NCBI GenBank assembly: GCA_040882505.1
Contig: JBBEBE010000005.1
Location: 372,001 to 436,000, forward strand
DNA: 64,000 nt
Reading direction: 5' to 3'
DNA from: JBBEBE01 sp040882505
GTDB taxonomy: Bacteria; Bacteroidota; Rhodothermia; Balneolales; Balneolaceae
A program made the position numbers and the translations under genes. The notes below the pieces were generated by a model. The model was not told where the DNA came from. It saw nothing but the letters and a program-made list of their open reading frames with translations, and ran no database searches. This document shows, piece by piece, positions 1-8,196 of this stretch (within the stretch, counting starts at the first letter, position 1; each line of letters begins with the position of its first letter).

Positions 1-118
1 TGACCGAAAGACCCCGGGAGTCGTCTGGATCCCGGCTCAAGAGATCGACTCTTGGAGCTTTCCGAAAGATGGATGGTTGATCAAGATTCCGGTCTCCAAT
101 CGAAGAGGACACGTTGTT

Positions 119-997
119 ATGATCAAAGAGCTTGATGTCGTAGAACGACAGACCCCCGGAGAGAGACGACCCGACTGGTTGCGCGTCAAACTGCCGTCGG
201 GAAAGAAGTTCAAAGAGGTCTCCGAGACCATCCACAAACACAATCTGAATACGGTCTGTTCGGAGGCTCGATGCCCCAATATGGGGGAGTGCTGGGGAGC
301 CGGAACGGCTACGTTCATGATTTTGGGAGATGTCTGTACCCGCTCCTGTTCGTTTTGTGCCGTCAAAACCGGTCGTCCGCCGGAGGGGCTCGACTGGGAC
401 GAACCGGCTCGTGTGGCCGATGCCGCGAGCAAGATGGGCCTGAAGCATGTGGTTCTTACGTCGGTCAATCGTGACGAACGAAAAGATGGAGGGGCCCCCA
501 TTTTTGCCGAGTGTCACAAGGTGCTGCGGGAGGTCATACCGGGCGTTACGATCGAGTCGCTGATCCCCGATTTCCGAGGCGTTTGGGACGCGTTGCAGAT
601 CGTGATCGACACCCCGCCCGACGTGTTGAGTCACAATTTGGAGACGGTCCCCCGTCTCTATCGGACTGTGCGCCCGCAAGCGCGATATGAACGCTCCCTC
701 GAGCTTCTTCTGCGAACCAAACAGCAGGGAATCCGCTCAAAAAGCGGAATCATGGTGGGTCTTGGGGAGACCCGTGAAGAGGTCATCGAGCTGATGAGTG
801 ACTGCGTCGAGCATGAAGTGGATGTCCTGACCATTGGCCAGTACATGCAGCCGACCAAAATGCATCACCCGGTCATCGAGTGGATCCATCCCGATCAGTT
901 TGCCGAGTACAAAGAGATTGGCGAAGAATTGGGAATCGAGCATGTCGAAAGCGGTCCGCTCGTCCGATCCTCCTACCACGCTGAACGACACCTCTAA
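119..997 (+). CDS. lipA: Lipoyl synthase LipA
   Basis: Radical-SAM enzyme that inserts two sulfurs into octanoyl groups on lipoyl domains of 2-oxoacid dehydrogenases and GcvH. With the ATG at 119 the protein is 292 aa, normal for LipA. Cys47, Cys52 and Cys58 form the auxiliary-cluster motif, Cys73-x3-Cys77-x2-Cys80 is the radical-SAM motif, and the C-terminal RSSYHA carries the conserved serine ligand. The start is chosen because AGAGGA lies 9 nt upstream of ATG 119 and the protein then begins like typical LipA. The same frame is open to the window edge, so a longer form (for example from TTG 77) cannot be excluded. No lipB is visible; it may lie just upstream. Confidence 0.95.
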   Translation: MIKELDVVERQTPGERRPDWLRVKLPSGKKFKEVSETIHKHNLNTVCSEARCPNMGECWGAGTATFMILGDVCTRSCSFCAVKTGRPPEGLDWDEPARVADAASKMGLKHVVLTSVNRDERKDGGAPIFAECHKVLREVIPGVTIESLIPDFRGVWDALQIVIDTPPDVLSHNLETVPRLYRTVRPQARYERSLELLLRTKQQGIRSKSGIMVGLGETREEVIELMSDCVEHEVDVLTIGQYMQPTKMHHPVIEWIHPDQFAEYKEIGEELGIEHVESGPLVRSSYHAERHL

Positions 998-1057
998 CCG
1001 TTTGCAGTCGGGGGCGGGTTTGCCCCTGCTGCAGCTCAGATACCGGAACCGCTTTTC

Positions 1058-1765
1058 ATGGCAGCTCTGATTACCGTTCTACTGCTCTCTTACTTGATCG
1101 GATCGATCCCGAGCTCCCTCTGGATGGGGAAACTCTGGAGCAATCTGGATATCCGAAACCACGGGAGCGGGAATGCGGGGGCGACCAATACGTTTCGCGT
1201 CTTGGGCTGGAAACCGGGTGTGATTGTTCTGCTTATCGATTTTGGCAAAGGCCTGCTCACGACAACGGTGATCAGCCAGTTCGCCTGGCAGATTGCCAGC
1301 GGACCGGTCTCGCCGGCCGGTTGGGAGGTGGACTCTTTTTTGAGGATCGGGTGCGGGGTGATGGCCGTGATCGGCCATATGTATCCGCTTTACGCCTCTT
1401 TTGATGGCGGGAAGGGGGCAGCCACGGCGGCCGGTATGCTCTACGGCATTGAACCGATCTCCATCTCGATTACATTGGTTGTTTTTGTGTCCGTCATCTG
1501 GATTTGGCGATACGTGTCACTGGGGACCATTCTTGCCACCTTCATCTATCCGGTCTCCCAGATGGTGTTGGTCACCTTTTGGCAGGTGCCGATCGATCCG
1601 AGTGTGCGGATTTTTTCGGGAGTTCTGGCTGCGTGGATTATTTTGAAACATCGAGCCAACATGGGTCGCCTCTGGCGGGGAGAGGAGAGTCGGGTTCCAA
1701 TCCGGTGCAGCCGGAAGGAAGAGAGGGAGTCGCCCGAAGAAGGCGAAGGGGTGAGCCATGAGTAG
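1058..1765 (+). CDS. plsY: Glycerol-3-phosphate acyltransferase PlsY
   Basis: Integral membrane acyltransferase that transfers acyl from acyl-phosphate to glycerol-3-phosphate, the first step of phosphatidic acid synthesis. Seen: a hydrophobic multi-helix protein with the three PlsY loops, SIPSSLWMGK near the N-terminus, GSGNAGATN near residue 37 and GGKGAATAAG near residue 120. At 235 aa it is slightly longer than usual because of a charged tail (about 20 residues rich in Glu/Arg) that overlaps the next gene. The start ATG has GGAA about 10 nt upstream. Its 8-nt overlap with gpsA, which makes its substrate, implies translational coupling of the two steps. Confidence 0.95.
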   Translation: MAALITVLLLSYLIGSIPSSLWMGKLWSNLDIRNHGSGNAGATNTFRVLGWKPGVIVLLIDFGKGLLTTTVISQFAWQIASGPVSPAGWEVDSFLRIGCGVMAVIGHMYPLYASFDGGKGAATAAGMLYGIEPISISITLVVFVSVIWIWRYVSLGTILATFIYPVSQMVLVTFWQVPIDPSVRIFSGVLAAWIILKHRANMGRLWRGEESRVPIRCSRKEERESPEEGEGVSHE

Positions 1766-2780
1766 AGAAGGAAGAGATGTGGCCGTCATTGGTGCCGGCA
1801 GTTTTGGCACCGCACTTGCAATTGTGTTGGCCGAAAAAAGGAATCGGATATCCCTCTGGGCGCGTGAAGAGGAAGTAGCTCGATCGATCAACAAGAACCG
1901 GCGCAACCCCTACTATCTGGCCGATCTGGATCTGCCAGCGAGCGTCGGAGCGACGACCGATCTGGACGAAGCGGTTCGCGGTGCATCGCTGATCCTGATC
2001 GCCACACCTTCACATGCCGTGCGAACGGTTACCAAACAGATGGCCGGTTCCATCGACAAAGAGGCTCTCTTGGTCATCGTCTCCAAAGGAATCGAAGAGA
2101 AGACCTTCATGACCATGTCTCAAGTAGCGGTTCAGACGCTCGACGGGAATTTGAGTGAGGACCGGATCGGTGTACTCTACGGACCGAGCCATGCCGAGGA
2201 GGTGGCTCTTCTCAAGCCGTCGGCGGTGGTTGCCTCCTCGTACTCCCGCCGGACGGCACGCGAGATTCAAGAAGCTTTTATGACCTCCATGTTCCGGGTC
2301 TATCTGAACCAGGATATCATCGGTGTGGAGGTGGGCGGATCGGTCAAGAACATCATGGCGATTGCCGCCGGGATTGCAGATGGTCTGGAAATGGGGGACA
2401 ACGCCAAGGCTGCCCTCATGACCCGGGGGCTCCACGAGATGAAACGCATGGGGCTTCACATGGGTGCCTCGCAAGACACGTTTTCGGGGCTTTCCGGTCT
2501 GGGCGACCTGGTCGTCACCTGCACGAGCCAACACAGTCGGAATCGCCAAGTGGGATACCGGTTGGGGCGGGGCGAGAGCCTGCAGCAGATCCAGTCGGAG
2601 ATGAACATGGTGGCCGAAGGTGTGAAAACGGCTCGCTCGGTGCATGAGTGGGCCGATGCCAATGGAGTGGAAATGCCGATTACCGAAGCGGTCTGCAGAT
2701 CCTTGTTCGGTGGAGAAAACCCGGCCGATCTTCTTGTCGAATTGATGAACCGCACGGCCAAAGAGGAGCGACTGATTTAG
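1758..2780 (+). CDS. gpsA: Glycerol-3-phosphate dehydrogenase GpsA
   Basis: Cytosolic NAD(P)-dependent enzyme that reduces dihydroxyacetone phosphate to sn-glycerol-3-phosphate for phospholipid synthesis. The 340-aa protein has the Rossmann motif GAGSFGTALA near residue 11, the substrate-domain motif around VEVGGSVKNIMAIAAG with its catalytic lysine, and the late GLSGLGDLVVTC segment. The length is normal. The ATG lies inside the end of plsY and is preceded by AAGGGGTGAG, a good ribosome-binding site embedded in plsY codons. Confidence 0.96.
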   Translation: MSREGRDVAVIGAGSFGTALAIVLAEKRNRISLWAREEEVARSINKNRRNPYYLADLDLPASVGATTDLDEAVRGASLILIATPSHAVRTVTKQMAGSIDKEALLVIVSKGIEEKTFMTMSQVAVQTLDGNLSEDRIGVLYGPSHAEEVALLKPSAVVASSYSRRTAREIQEAFMTSMFRVYLNQDIIGVEVGGSVKNIMAIAAGIADGLEMGDNAKAALMTRGLHEMKRMGLHMGASQDTFSGLSGLGDLVVTCTSQHSRNRQVGYRLGRGESLQQIQSEMNMVAEGVKTARSVHEWADANGVEMPITEAVCRSLFGGENPADLLVELMNRTAKEERLI

Positions 2781-2784
2781 TCAC

Positions 2785-3492
2785 ATGGATTACGACGACG
2801 GACCTTTGAAGATTTCGTCGATGAAGCCCGCCGATCTGAAACACCTGATCCAGCGCGGAGAAGGGCTCTATCTGGAGTTCAAAAAGCGAACTCCGACCCC
2901 TGAAAAGATTGCCCGTGAAATGGCTGCACTGGCCAACACCCGAGGCGGAAAAGTACTGGTCGGAGTCGCTGATGACGGGAAGATTACCGGAATCGATTCA
3001 TTTTTCGAAGAGGAGTATCTACTCACCAAAGCGGCCGAACAGATCTGCCGACCCCCGCTGGAGATCATCATGGAGCTGGTTCAGACCCCCGAGGGGGATG
3101 TGTTGCTTGTCGAAATCCCGGAGGCAGCGGAGAAACCGGTCTGGATCCCTTCCGAAACGGGTCGCTTGGTCTATGTGCGTCAGGGAGAGGAGAGTGTGTT
3201 GGCGAGCGAGGAGCGGACCGAACTTCTCAAGCATGAATCCAACCGGGAAGATCATGTCACCTTCGAATATGGAGACAACGAACGACAGCTCTTTCGATTT
3301 TTGAACGAGTATGGAGAGATTTCCGTCGCTCGATATGCCCAGCTGATCCACGTGACCACCTGGCGCTCTTCCCGCATCCTGATCAACCTGGTTCGGGCGG
3401 GGATATTGGAGCTGTCAAATCGCGACAATGTTGATTATTTTGTGTTTTCGGTCGATTCGGACGGAACGGCCGGCTCCCGACCCCTGTTGTAG
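2785..3492 (+). CDS. AlbA_2 (Schlafen/AAA_4-like) domain protein with winged-helix-like C-terminus
   Basis: Residues about 25-125 match the AlbA_2 (divergent AAA_4) domain of putative DNA- or nucleotide-binding proteins: EGLYLEFKKR, then MAALANTRGGKVLVGVADDGKITGI. The C-terminal 70 residues look like a winged helix (RQLFRFLNEYGEISVARYAQL, then WRSSRILINLVRAGIL). There is no membrane segment or signal peptide. It starts 4 nt after the gpsA stop, so it is probably in the same transcript. Other AlbA_2-winged-helix proteins are thought to be transcriptional regulators, so control of the lipid genes is possible, but the role is inferred and no target site is visible. Confidence 0.8.
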   Translation: MDYDDGPLKISSMKPADLKHLIQRGEGLYLEFKKRTPTPEKIAREMAALANTRGGKVLVGVADDGKITGIDSFFEEEYLLTKAAEQICRPPLEIIMELVQTPEGDVLLVEIPEAAEKPVWIPSETGRLVYVRQGEESVLASEERTELLKHESNREDHVTFEYGDNERQLFRFLNEYGEISVARYAQLIHVTTWRSSRILINLVRAGILELSNRDNVDYFVFSVDSDGTAGSRPLL

Positions 3493-3531
3493 GGGGCGCA
3501 AACGGAGACAACTCAGAGACGGAGATGGACC

Positions 3532-3987
3532 ATGTCGGATGAGAATTTAAACGATGTCATCGCATCGTTGATCGATGAAGAGGATGACGCAAGCGATACC
3601 ACCCAGACGGGCGGCCCGGCCATGCCGCAGCCGATTCAGGAGGAGGTTGCCGAAGGCGAGGAGAAGATCCAGCTGACCGAACGAGCCGCCCGGCAAATTC
3701 GGCGAATCAAGTCGGAGGAGAATCTGGACGAGAATCTCTATCTGCGTGTCGCCGTCGAAGGGGGTGGGTGTTCCGGATTGAACTACAAGCTTGGTTTCGA
3801 TATTCGCCAGGAGGAGGATCGACTTACCGAGAGCCAGGGAATCGACATTTTGGTCGATCCCCGCCACCTGCTGTACCTGAATGGCATACAGATCGACTAC
3901 CCGGACGGGCTGGATGCTCGTGGATTCACATTCGAAAACCCCAATGCAAGCGAGAGTTGCGGGTGCGGCTCTTCATTTGCGATCTGA
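3532..3987 (+). CDS. A-type iron-sulfur cluster carrier (IscA/ErpA/SufA family)
   Basis: Carries and inserts Fe-S clusters into apo-proteins. The last ~105 residues are a complete A-type domain with the three ligand cysteines Cys80 (GGGCSGL), Cys143 and Cys145 (SCGCGSSF). An unusual acidic N-terminal extension of ~44 residues (rich in Asp, Glu and Gln) precedes it. The ATG is supported by GGAG 7 nt upstream. Location downstream of lipA, an enzyme with two [4Fe-4S] clusters, fits a supply role. Which subfamily (ErpA, SufA or IscA) it belongs to cannot be told from sequence alone. Confidence 0.9.
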   Translation: MSDENLNDVIASLIDEEDDASDTTQTGGPAMPQPIQEEVAEGEEKIQLTERAARQIRRIKSEENLDENLYLRVAVEGGGCSGLNYKLGFDIRQEEDRLTESQGIDILVDPRHLLYLNGIQIDYPDGLDARGFTFENPNASESCGCGSSFAI

Positions 3988-4021
3988 CAGGTTTGGGGAC
4001 CGGGTGTGTCAACCCTTCTCA

Positions 4022-4046
4022 ACCCCGACCCGTACAGGATCGGGGT
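4022..4046. terminator. Possible shared terminator between convergent genes
   Basis: A 7-bp perfect stem (ACCCCGA at 4022-4028, TCGGGGT at 4040-4046) with an 11-nt loop lies between the ends of the Fe-S carrier and hslO. There is no clear T-run on either side, so termination efficiency is uncertain. Confidence 0.4.
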
Positions 4047-4078
4047 GTTGAAGTTTCTCATGGGGTGGGGATCCCTTC

Positions 4079-4987
4079 TCAGTTTCGCTTGGCCTGTGCT
4101 TCGTTGATCAAACGCTCCACTTCGGAAGCCGAGACCTGCACTTTCTCGTTGCAGAAGTGACAGACGATCTCCTGCCCTTCCCCCTGCATCTCCTGAAGAT
4201 CCTCAAGGCTCAACATGGAAAGGGCCGCCATGAACCGGTCCTTGTTGCACCGACAGAAGAAGTGAACCTGCTGTTTATCCAGCTCATCTACCTCGTAGGG
4301 TTCGCACGCTCGATGCATGATTTCGTCAATGTAGAACTCTTGCTCGAGCAGTTTGCCGATCGGAGGAAAGTCAATCAGTCGATTCTGCAGGGTTTCGAGT
4401 ACCTCGTCCGGAGCGCCGGGCAGACGCTGGATGAGGAGACCCCCCGCTTGGGAGACGCCCCCATCATCGTCCATTTGTACGTCCAGAAGCAGGGCAGACG
4501 GTACCTGTTCGGACTGTGCCAGATAGTGGGCTACATCCGTCGTAACGTCGCTCTCTCGCAGCTCGATCGTACTGTGACGCGGCTCGGCCTCGTTGTAGAG
4601 TACCTTGGTGACGGTGAGCAGGCCCAGGCCCAACCCGTCTTCAATGGTGTTGGCCGGATCGCTGTAGTCCAGTTCTGCCCGGGGTTGTTGAACGTATCCA
4701 CGCAGCTCTCCCACCCGGTTCGCTTCGGCCACGATCCCGCCCACGGGTCCCTCCCCTTCGAGGGAGAGTTTCAGGCGCTCTTCGCCTTTGAGTTCGGAGG
4801 CGAGCAGCATGGCGGCCGTCAACGTACGGCCAAGCAGTAGCGTATTGAGCAGAGAGAGCTCGTGGCGCTCCTGCGCCGTACGAACGACATCGGTCGTCTT
4901 CACGGCCGACACCTTGAAATACCCTTCCCTGGAGATGCCTTTGAAAAGGCGGTCTTTGAACAAAATCTCTTTTTTTGTGCTGGCCAT
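4079..4987 (-). CDS. hslO: Redox-regulated chaperone Hsp33
   Basis: Cytosolic holdase activated by oxidative unfolding. The 302-aa protein has the usual length, an N-terminal Hsp33 domain (LLGRTLTAAMLLAS and GPVGGIVAEA motifs) and a C-terminal zinc switch with a CRC pair near residue 245 and CHFC near residue 277. All four redox cysteines are present. The ATG at 4987 is the only start that gives the canonical N-terminus. It is divergent from recJ across about 200 bp. Confidence 0.95.
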   Translation of the reverse strand: MASTKKEILFKDRLFKGISREGYFKVSAVKTTDVVRTAQERHELSLLNTLLLGRTLTAAMLLASELKGEERLKLSLEGEGPVGGIVAEANRVGELRGYVQQPRAELDYSDPANTIEDGLGLGLLTVTKVLYNEAEPRHSTIELRESDVTTDVAHYLAQSEQVPSALLLDVQMDDDGGVSQAGGLLIQRLPGAPDEVLETLQNRLIDFPPIGKLLEQEFYIDEIMHRACEPYEVDELDKQQVHFFCRCNKDRFMAALSMLSLEDLQEMQGEGQEIVCHFCNEKVQVSASEVERLINEAQAKRN

Positions 4988-5190
4988 TCGGCCTCCGTTT
5001 CGTTGCTCTGATTGCTGCGTTGTTGCCTAACCGGAAGATAGGGAGAATCGTTCAGAGCACCACAGAAGCGGCCTCGTCCAGGGTCCCGAAATGACTGGAC
5101 CGACGCTCTCTTTTGACCGTCGCATCTGTTATCTTTCGCGCGAATTCAGGCCGGGCCGGGCTGAACCCACTCTTCAACAACGGATGGACG

Positions 5191-6903
5191 ATGACCAAGC
5201 GCTGGGTCTTTTTGGAGTCGGAACAACAAGAAGCGGTTGCGCTGCTCGAAGAGGAGTTGGGGATTTCGATGTCGATTGCCCGACTGTTGGAGCGACGCCG
5301 GGTCTATTCGTTTGATCAGGCCCGTATGTTCTTCCGTCCCGACCTGGCGTCGCTGCACGATCCGTTCTTGATGAAAGACATGGAGGCGGCCGCTTCACGA
5401 TTGGCCCGGGCAATCGACCGGTCAGAGAAGATTCTCGTCTACGGGGATTACGACGTGGACGGGACCACCGCCACATCAATCATGGTGCTCTTTCTGCGAC
5501 AGTTCGGGCTCCAGGCTTCGTATCGGATCCCGCATCGATACAAGGATGGCTATGGTGTGCAACTGGACGGGATTCGGGAGGCGGCCGAAGAAGGGGTGGA
5601 TCTGATTATCACGGTCGACTGCGGAATTACAGCCATCGAAGAGGCGCAGCTGGCCCGGGAGCTGGGTGTGGATCTGATTGTTTGTGATCACCATACGGTG
5701 GGTCGTCAGATTCCGGATGCGTTGGCGGTTCTGGATCCGAAACGGCCCGACTGCAGCTATCCGTTTGACGGGCTTTCCGGCGCCGGTGTGGCGTTCAAAC
5801 TTGTTCAGGCGACCCTTCAGACCCTCAGGCGTCCGGCAGAGCAGGCGTGGCCCTTGTTGGATTTACTGGCCCTTTCGATTGCGGCGGATATCGTGCCCGT
5901 TGTGGATGAGAACCGGATTTTGATGATCTACGGGCTGGAGCGGATCAACGAAAATCCGAGTCCCGGGATTGCGGCACTGATCGGGAATGGAGCGAATCGA
6001 TCGAAACCCTTGAACGCCCGGTCCATCATTTTTTGGGTCGCTCCCCGGATCAATGCGGCCGGGAGAATGGGGGATGCAAGTGTAGCGGTCGAGTTGATGA
6101 TTAGTGAAGATCCCGGGAAAGCCCGGCAGATGGCGAAGACGCTTGACGAGATCAACAAGGAGCGCCAAAAGATTGATAAAAAGACGAAGAAGCAAGCCGT
6201 GGCTGCGATCGAGCGGTTCGAGAGTCTGGAGGAGATGCACGCCATGGTGCTTCACGATCCGGCGTGGCATCTGGGGGTCATCGGGATTGTCGCTTCACGC
6301 ATGGTGGATGCGTACTGCCGTCCGGCAATTCTTTTGGGAACGGTGGATGGAAAAGTGAAGGGTTCTGCCCGGTCCATTGAGGGGTTCAACATCTATGACG
6401 CGCTCAAAAAGTGCGAAGATCTGCTCGAACAGTTTGGTGGTCACGCGTATGCCGCCGGTCTCACGCTCGATCCTTCCAATCTGGAGGCGTTTCGAGAACG
6501 GTTGAACAGTGTGGCTTCATCGGCGCTTCGCGAGAATGATTTCGAACCGGCGTTGCAGGTGGAAGGGGAGTTGGGGCTGGATCAAGTCAATGTTCAACTA
6601 TGGAAGCACTTGCGCCAGTTTGAACCGTTTGGACCGGGTAACGAGGAGCCGATTTTTGTGAGTCGTGGTGTGGAGTTGGCCGGGCCGCCTGCGATTGTGG
6701 GAAACGGTCACTTGAAATTACGGGTGCGAACGTCGAATTCTCCGGTCATTGATGCGATCGGGTTCAATATGCATGAGTATCTGCCGGTGGTGAGGGAGGC
6801 GAAGGGGAGGGTAGATGTGGCGTATGTGATTGAGGAGAACGAGTATAGGGATCGGCGGACACTTCAATTGCGACTGGAAGATCTGAAGCCGAGCCAGGAG
6901 TAA
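5191..6903 (+). CDS. recJ: Single-stranded-DNA-specific exonuclease RecJ
   Basis: 5'-3' ssDNA exonuclease of recombination and mismatch repair. Residues 86-91 DYDVDG, the DCGIT motif near 143, CDHH at 165-168 and APRINAAGRMGD are the DHH phosphoesterase motifs; GGHAYAAG belongs to the DHHA1 domain, and an OB-fold domain follows. The ATG at 5191 gives 570 aa, matching the family. The frame extends upstream to a TTG at 5113 but that extension is not RecJ-like. A weak promoter-like pair (TTTTG at 5111-5115 and TATCTTTC at 5130-5137) would place the transcript start after 5113, which also favours 5191. Confidence 0.95.
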   Translation: MTKRWVFLESEQQEAVALLEEELGISMSIARLLERRRVYSFDQARMFFRPDLASLHDPFLMKDMEAAASRLARAIDRSEKILVYGDYDVDGTTATSIMVLFLRQFGLQASYRIPHRYKDGYGVQLDGIREAAEEGVDLIITVDCGITAIEEAQLARELGVDLIVCDHHTVGRQIPDALAVLDPKRPDCSYPFDGLSGAGVAFKLVQATLQTLRRPAEQAWPLLDLLALSIAADIVPVVDENRILMIYGLERINENPSPGIAALIGNGANRSKPLNARSIIFWVAPRINAAGRMGDASVAVELMISEDPGKARQMAKTLDEINKERQKIDKKTKKQAVAAIERFESLEEMHAMVLHDPAWHLGVIGIVASRMVDAYCRPAILLGTVDGKVKGSARSIEGFNIYDALKKCEDLLEQFGGHAYAAGLTLDPSNLEAFRERLNSVASSALRENDFEPALQVEGELGLDQVNVQLWKHLRQFEPFGPGNEEPIFVSRGVELAGPPAIVGNGHLKLRVRTSNSPVIDAIGFNMHEYLPVVREAKGRVDVAYVIEENEYRDRRTLQLRLEDLKPSQE

Positions 6904-6936
6904 AGATCGTCGTCGAAGGGTTTGTTGATCTTCCGT

Positions 6937-6966
6937 TTTGTTCGTTTTGAAAAGTCGTTATATTTG
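6937..6966 (+). promoter_or_regulatory. Bacteroidota-type promoter for tRNA-Phe
   Basis: TTTG at 6937-6940 and TATATTTG at 6959-6966 (a perfect TAnnTTTG -7 element) are separated by 18 nt, the arrangement known for the primary sigma factor of Bacteroidota. The mature tRNA begins 20 nt downstream. Confidence 0.75.
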
Positions 6967-6985
6967 GCCTCTGCTTTAACGCATT

Positions 6986-7058
<73 letters not shown>

Positions 7059-7067
7059 CATCTACTG

Positions 7068-7112
7068 AACGCCTTGCAAGATCATCGCTTACGATCCTGC
7101 AAGGCGTTTTTT
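7068..7112 (+). terminator. Rho-independent terminator after tRNA-Phe
   Basis: A 16-bp stem with one mismatch (arms at 7068-7083 and 7093-7108, 9-nt loop) is followed by a run of T residues at 7107-7112. This is a textbook intrinsic terminator 10 nt after the tRNA. Confidence 0.95.
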
Positions 7113-7173
7113 GTTTGGGGTATTCGGGATTCGATGATTGAAGTGGGGACAACAGGGGTGGCCGCGGGTTCTG

Positions 7174-7581
7174 TCAATGGCCATCAATGCGTGGATCCTT
7201 TACCAAATAGAGATCCACCGGGGCCAGGCCTGTTCGGATGATCCCGAATTCTTGAGCCGACCGACGGGACAGGTCGATGACCCGGCCTTCGACATAGGGT
7301 CCCCGGTTGTTGATTCGAACCGTGACATGACGGCCATTGTCTTTGTTTACCACTCGGACATAACTCCCGAAGGGGAGCGTCTTGTGTGCGGCCGTCAGTG
7401 TATTCATATCATAGATCTCGCCATTCGCCGTTCGTGTGCCGTGGTAATCCGCCCCGTACCAGCTTGCAATCCCCGATTCAACAAATTCACTGCCGCCATC
7501 CAGAACATTGCAGGAGAGGAGTGGGATAGTGAGCAAAAAAAACAGGAAGACTCTAACAGGACGGTTTTGTAAGCATTTCAT
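7174..7581 (-). CDS. RlpA-family lipoprotein (septal-ring lytic transglycosylase-like)
   Basis: 135 aa with a lipoprotein signal ending LLSC, lipidated at Cys24, followed by one double-psi beta-barrel domain. The domain shows the RlpA hallmarks ASWYGADYHGTRTANGE, TAAHKTLPFG, VRINNRGPY and VIDLS. RlpA proteins bind denuded peptidoglycan and in some species cleave it; the Glu and His of the active region are present, but there is no SPOR domain. ATG 7581 is preferred over GTG 7599 because it gives a compact signal peptide. It is the last gene of a minus-strand group and ends about 60 nt from the tRNA-Phe terminator. Confidence 0.88.
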   Translation of the reverse strand: MKCLQNRPVRVFLFFLLTIPLLSCNVLDGGSEFVESGIASWYGADYHGTRTANGEIYDMNTLTAAHKTLPFGSYVRVVNKDNGRHVTVRINNRGPYVEGRVIDLSRRSAQEFGIIRTGLAPVDLYLVKDPRIDGH

Positions 7582-7617
7582 GCGGATTGTAGCGTCCACA
7601 AGCCTGGAATGTTCCCT

Positions 7618-8196
7618 TTAGGCCACCGCTTTTTCCATCAGTTTCTGCGCATTGTCAGAAAGAGGGAGTTGGAGCGCCATCTCTCGACCTTTTTCTGACA
7701 TTTTCCGCCAGGTCTTCTGAAGAATCCGGATCAACTTTTCCTCAGGGTGTTTACGTGAGAATTCTTCAAAGTAAGCATCCAGGAATACCAGGCAGGCGAC
7801 ATCTTCCAGTATTTGAGCTTCCGGATTGCTCTTCAAGCCTCGTTTCATCACCAGATCCTGTACGTTTCGGATCTGCTCCTCCGGATAACCGGCTTCTTTC
7901 AAGATCTCTCCCGCTCTGTCCGCATGATATTTTTTCAACTCGTTTCGCCACTTCAGATAGCCAGGCCGGGTCATTGGATAATCTTCACGAGGGATGACCC
8001 AGCGTTCGATGTGTTGGCAGCGAGCCGCAAGCCGGAGAGCTTCGGATGCATCAGGGGCTCGTTTTTCCAGCCATTCTGTCATTCGACGAGCATACATCAG
8101 CTCTTTCGGCATCTTCTTGCCGTTAACCGTTTCCAGATTGGGATCCTGGCTGTTCGCCTCATCCATTATGGATAGAGCCTGCTGAAGATTACTCAC
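7618..8196 (-). CDS. DUF4202 family protein
   Basis: A 192-aa soluble, mostly helical protein recognised as DUF4202 from the segment ARCQHIERWVIPR, then YPMTRPGYLKWR and LKKYHADRAGEIL. The spaced His and Asp residues suggest an HD-like helical fold, but this is inference and the biochemical function of the family is unknown. The GTG start overlaps the end of the upstream permease gene by 8 nt (GTGAGTAA), so it is probably translationally coupled to the transporter. An in-frame ATG 10 codons downstream is an alternative start. Confidence 0.8.
   Translation of the reverse strand: MSNLQQALSIMDEANSQDPNLETVNGKKMPKELMYARRMTEWLEKRAPDASEALRLAARCQHIERWVIPREDYPMTRPGYLKWRNELKKYHADRAGEILKEAGYPEEQIRNVQDLVMKRGLKSNPEAQILEDVACLVFLDAYFEEFSRKHPEEKLIRILQKTWRKMSEKGREMALQLPLSDNAQKLMEKAVA

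Noticed and set aside
4622..4840. Plus-strand frame across hslO (4157-4840)
   Set aside because: Antisense shadow of hslO; no ribosome-binding site or domain, while the minus-strand protein is a complete Hsp33.
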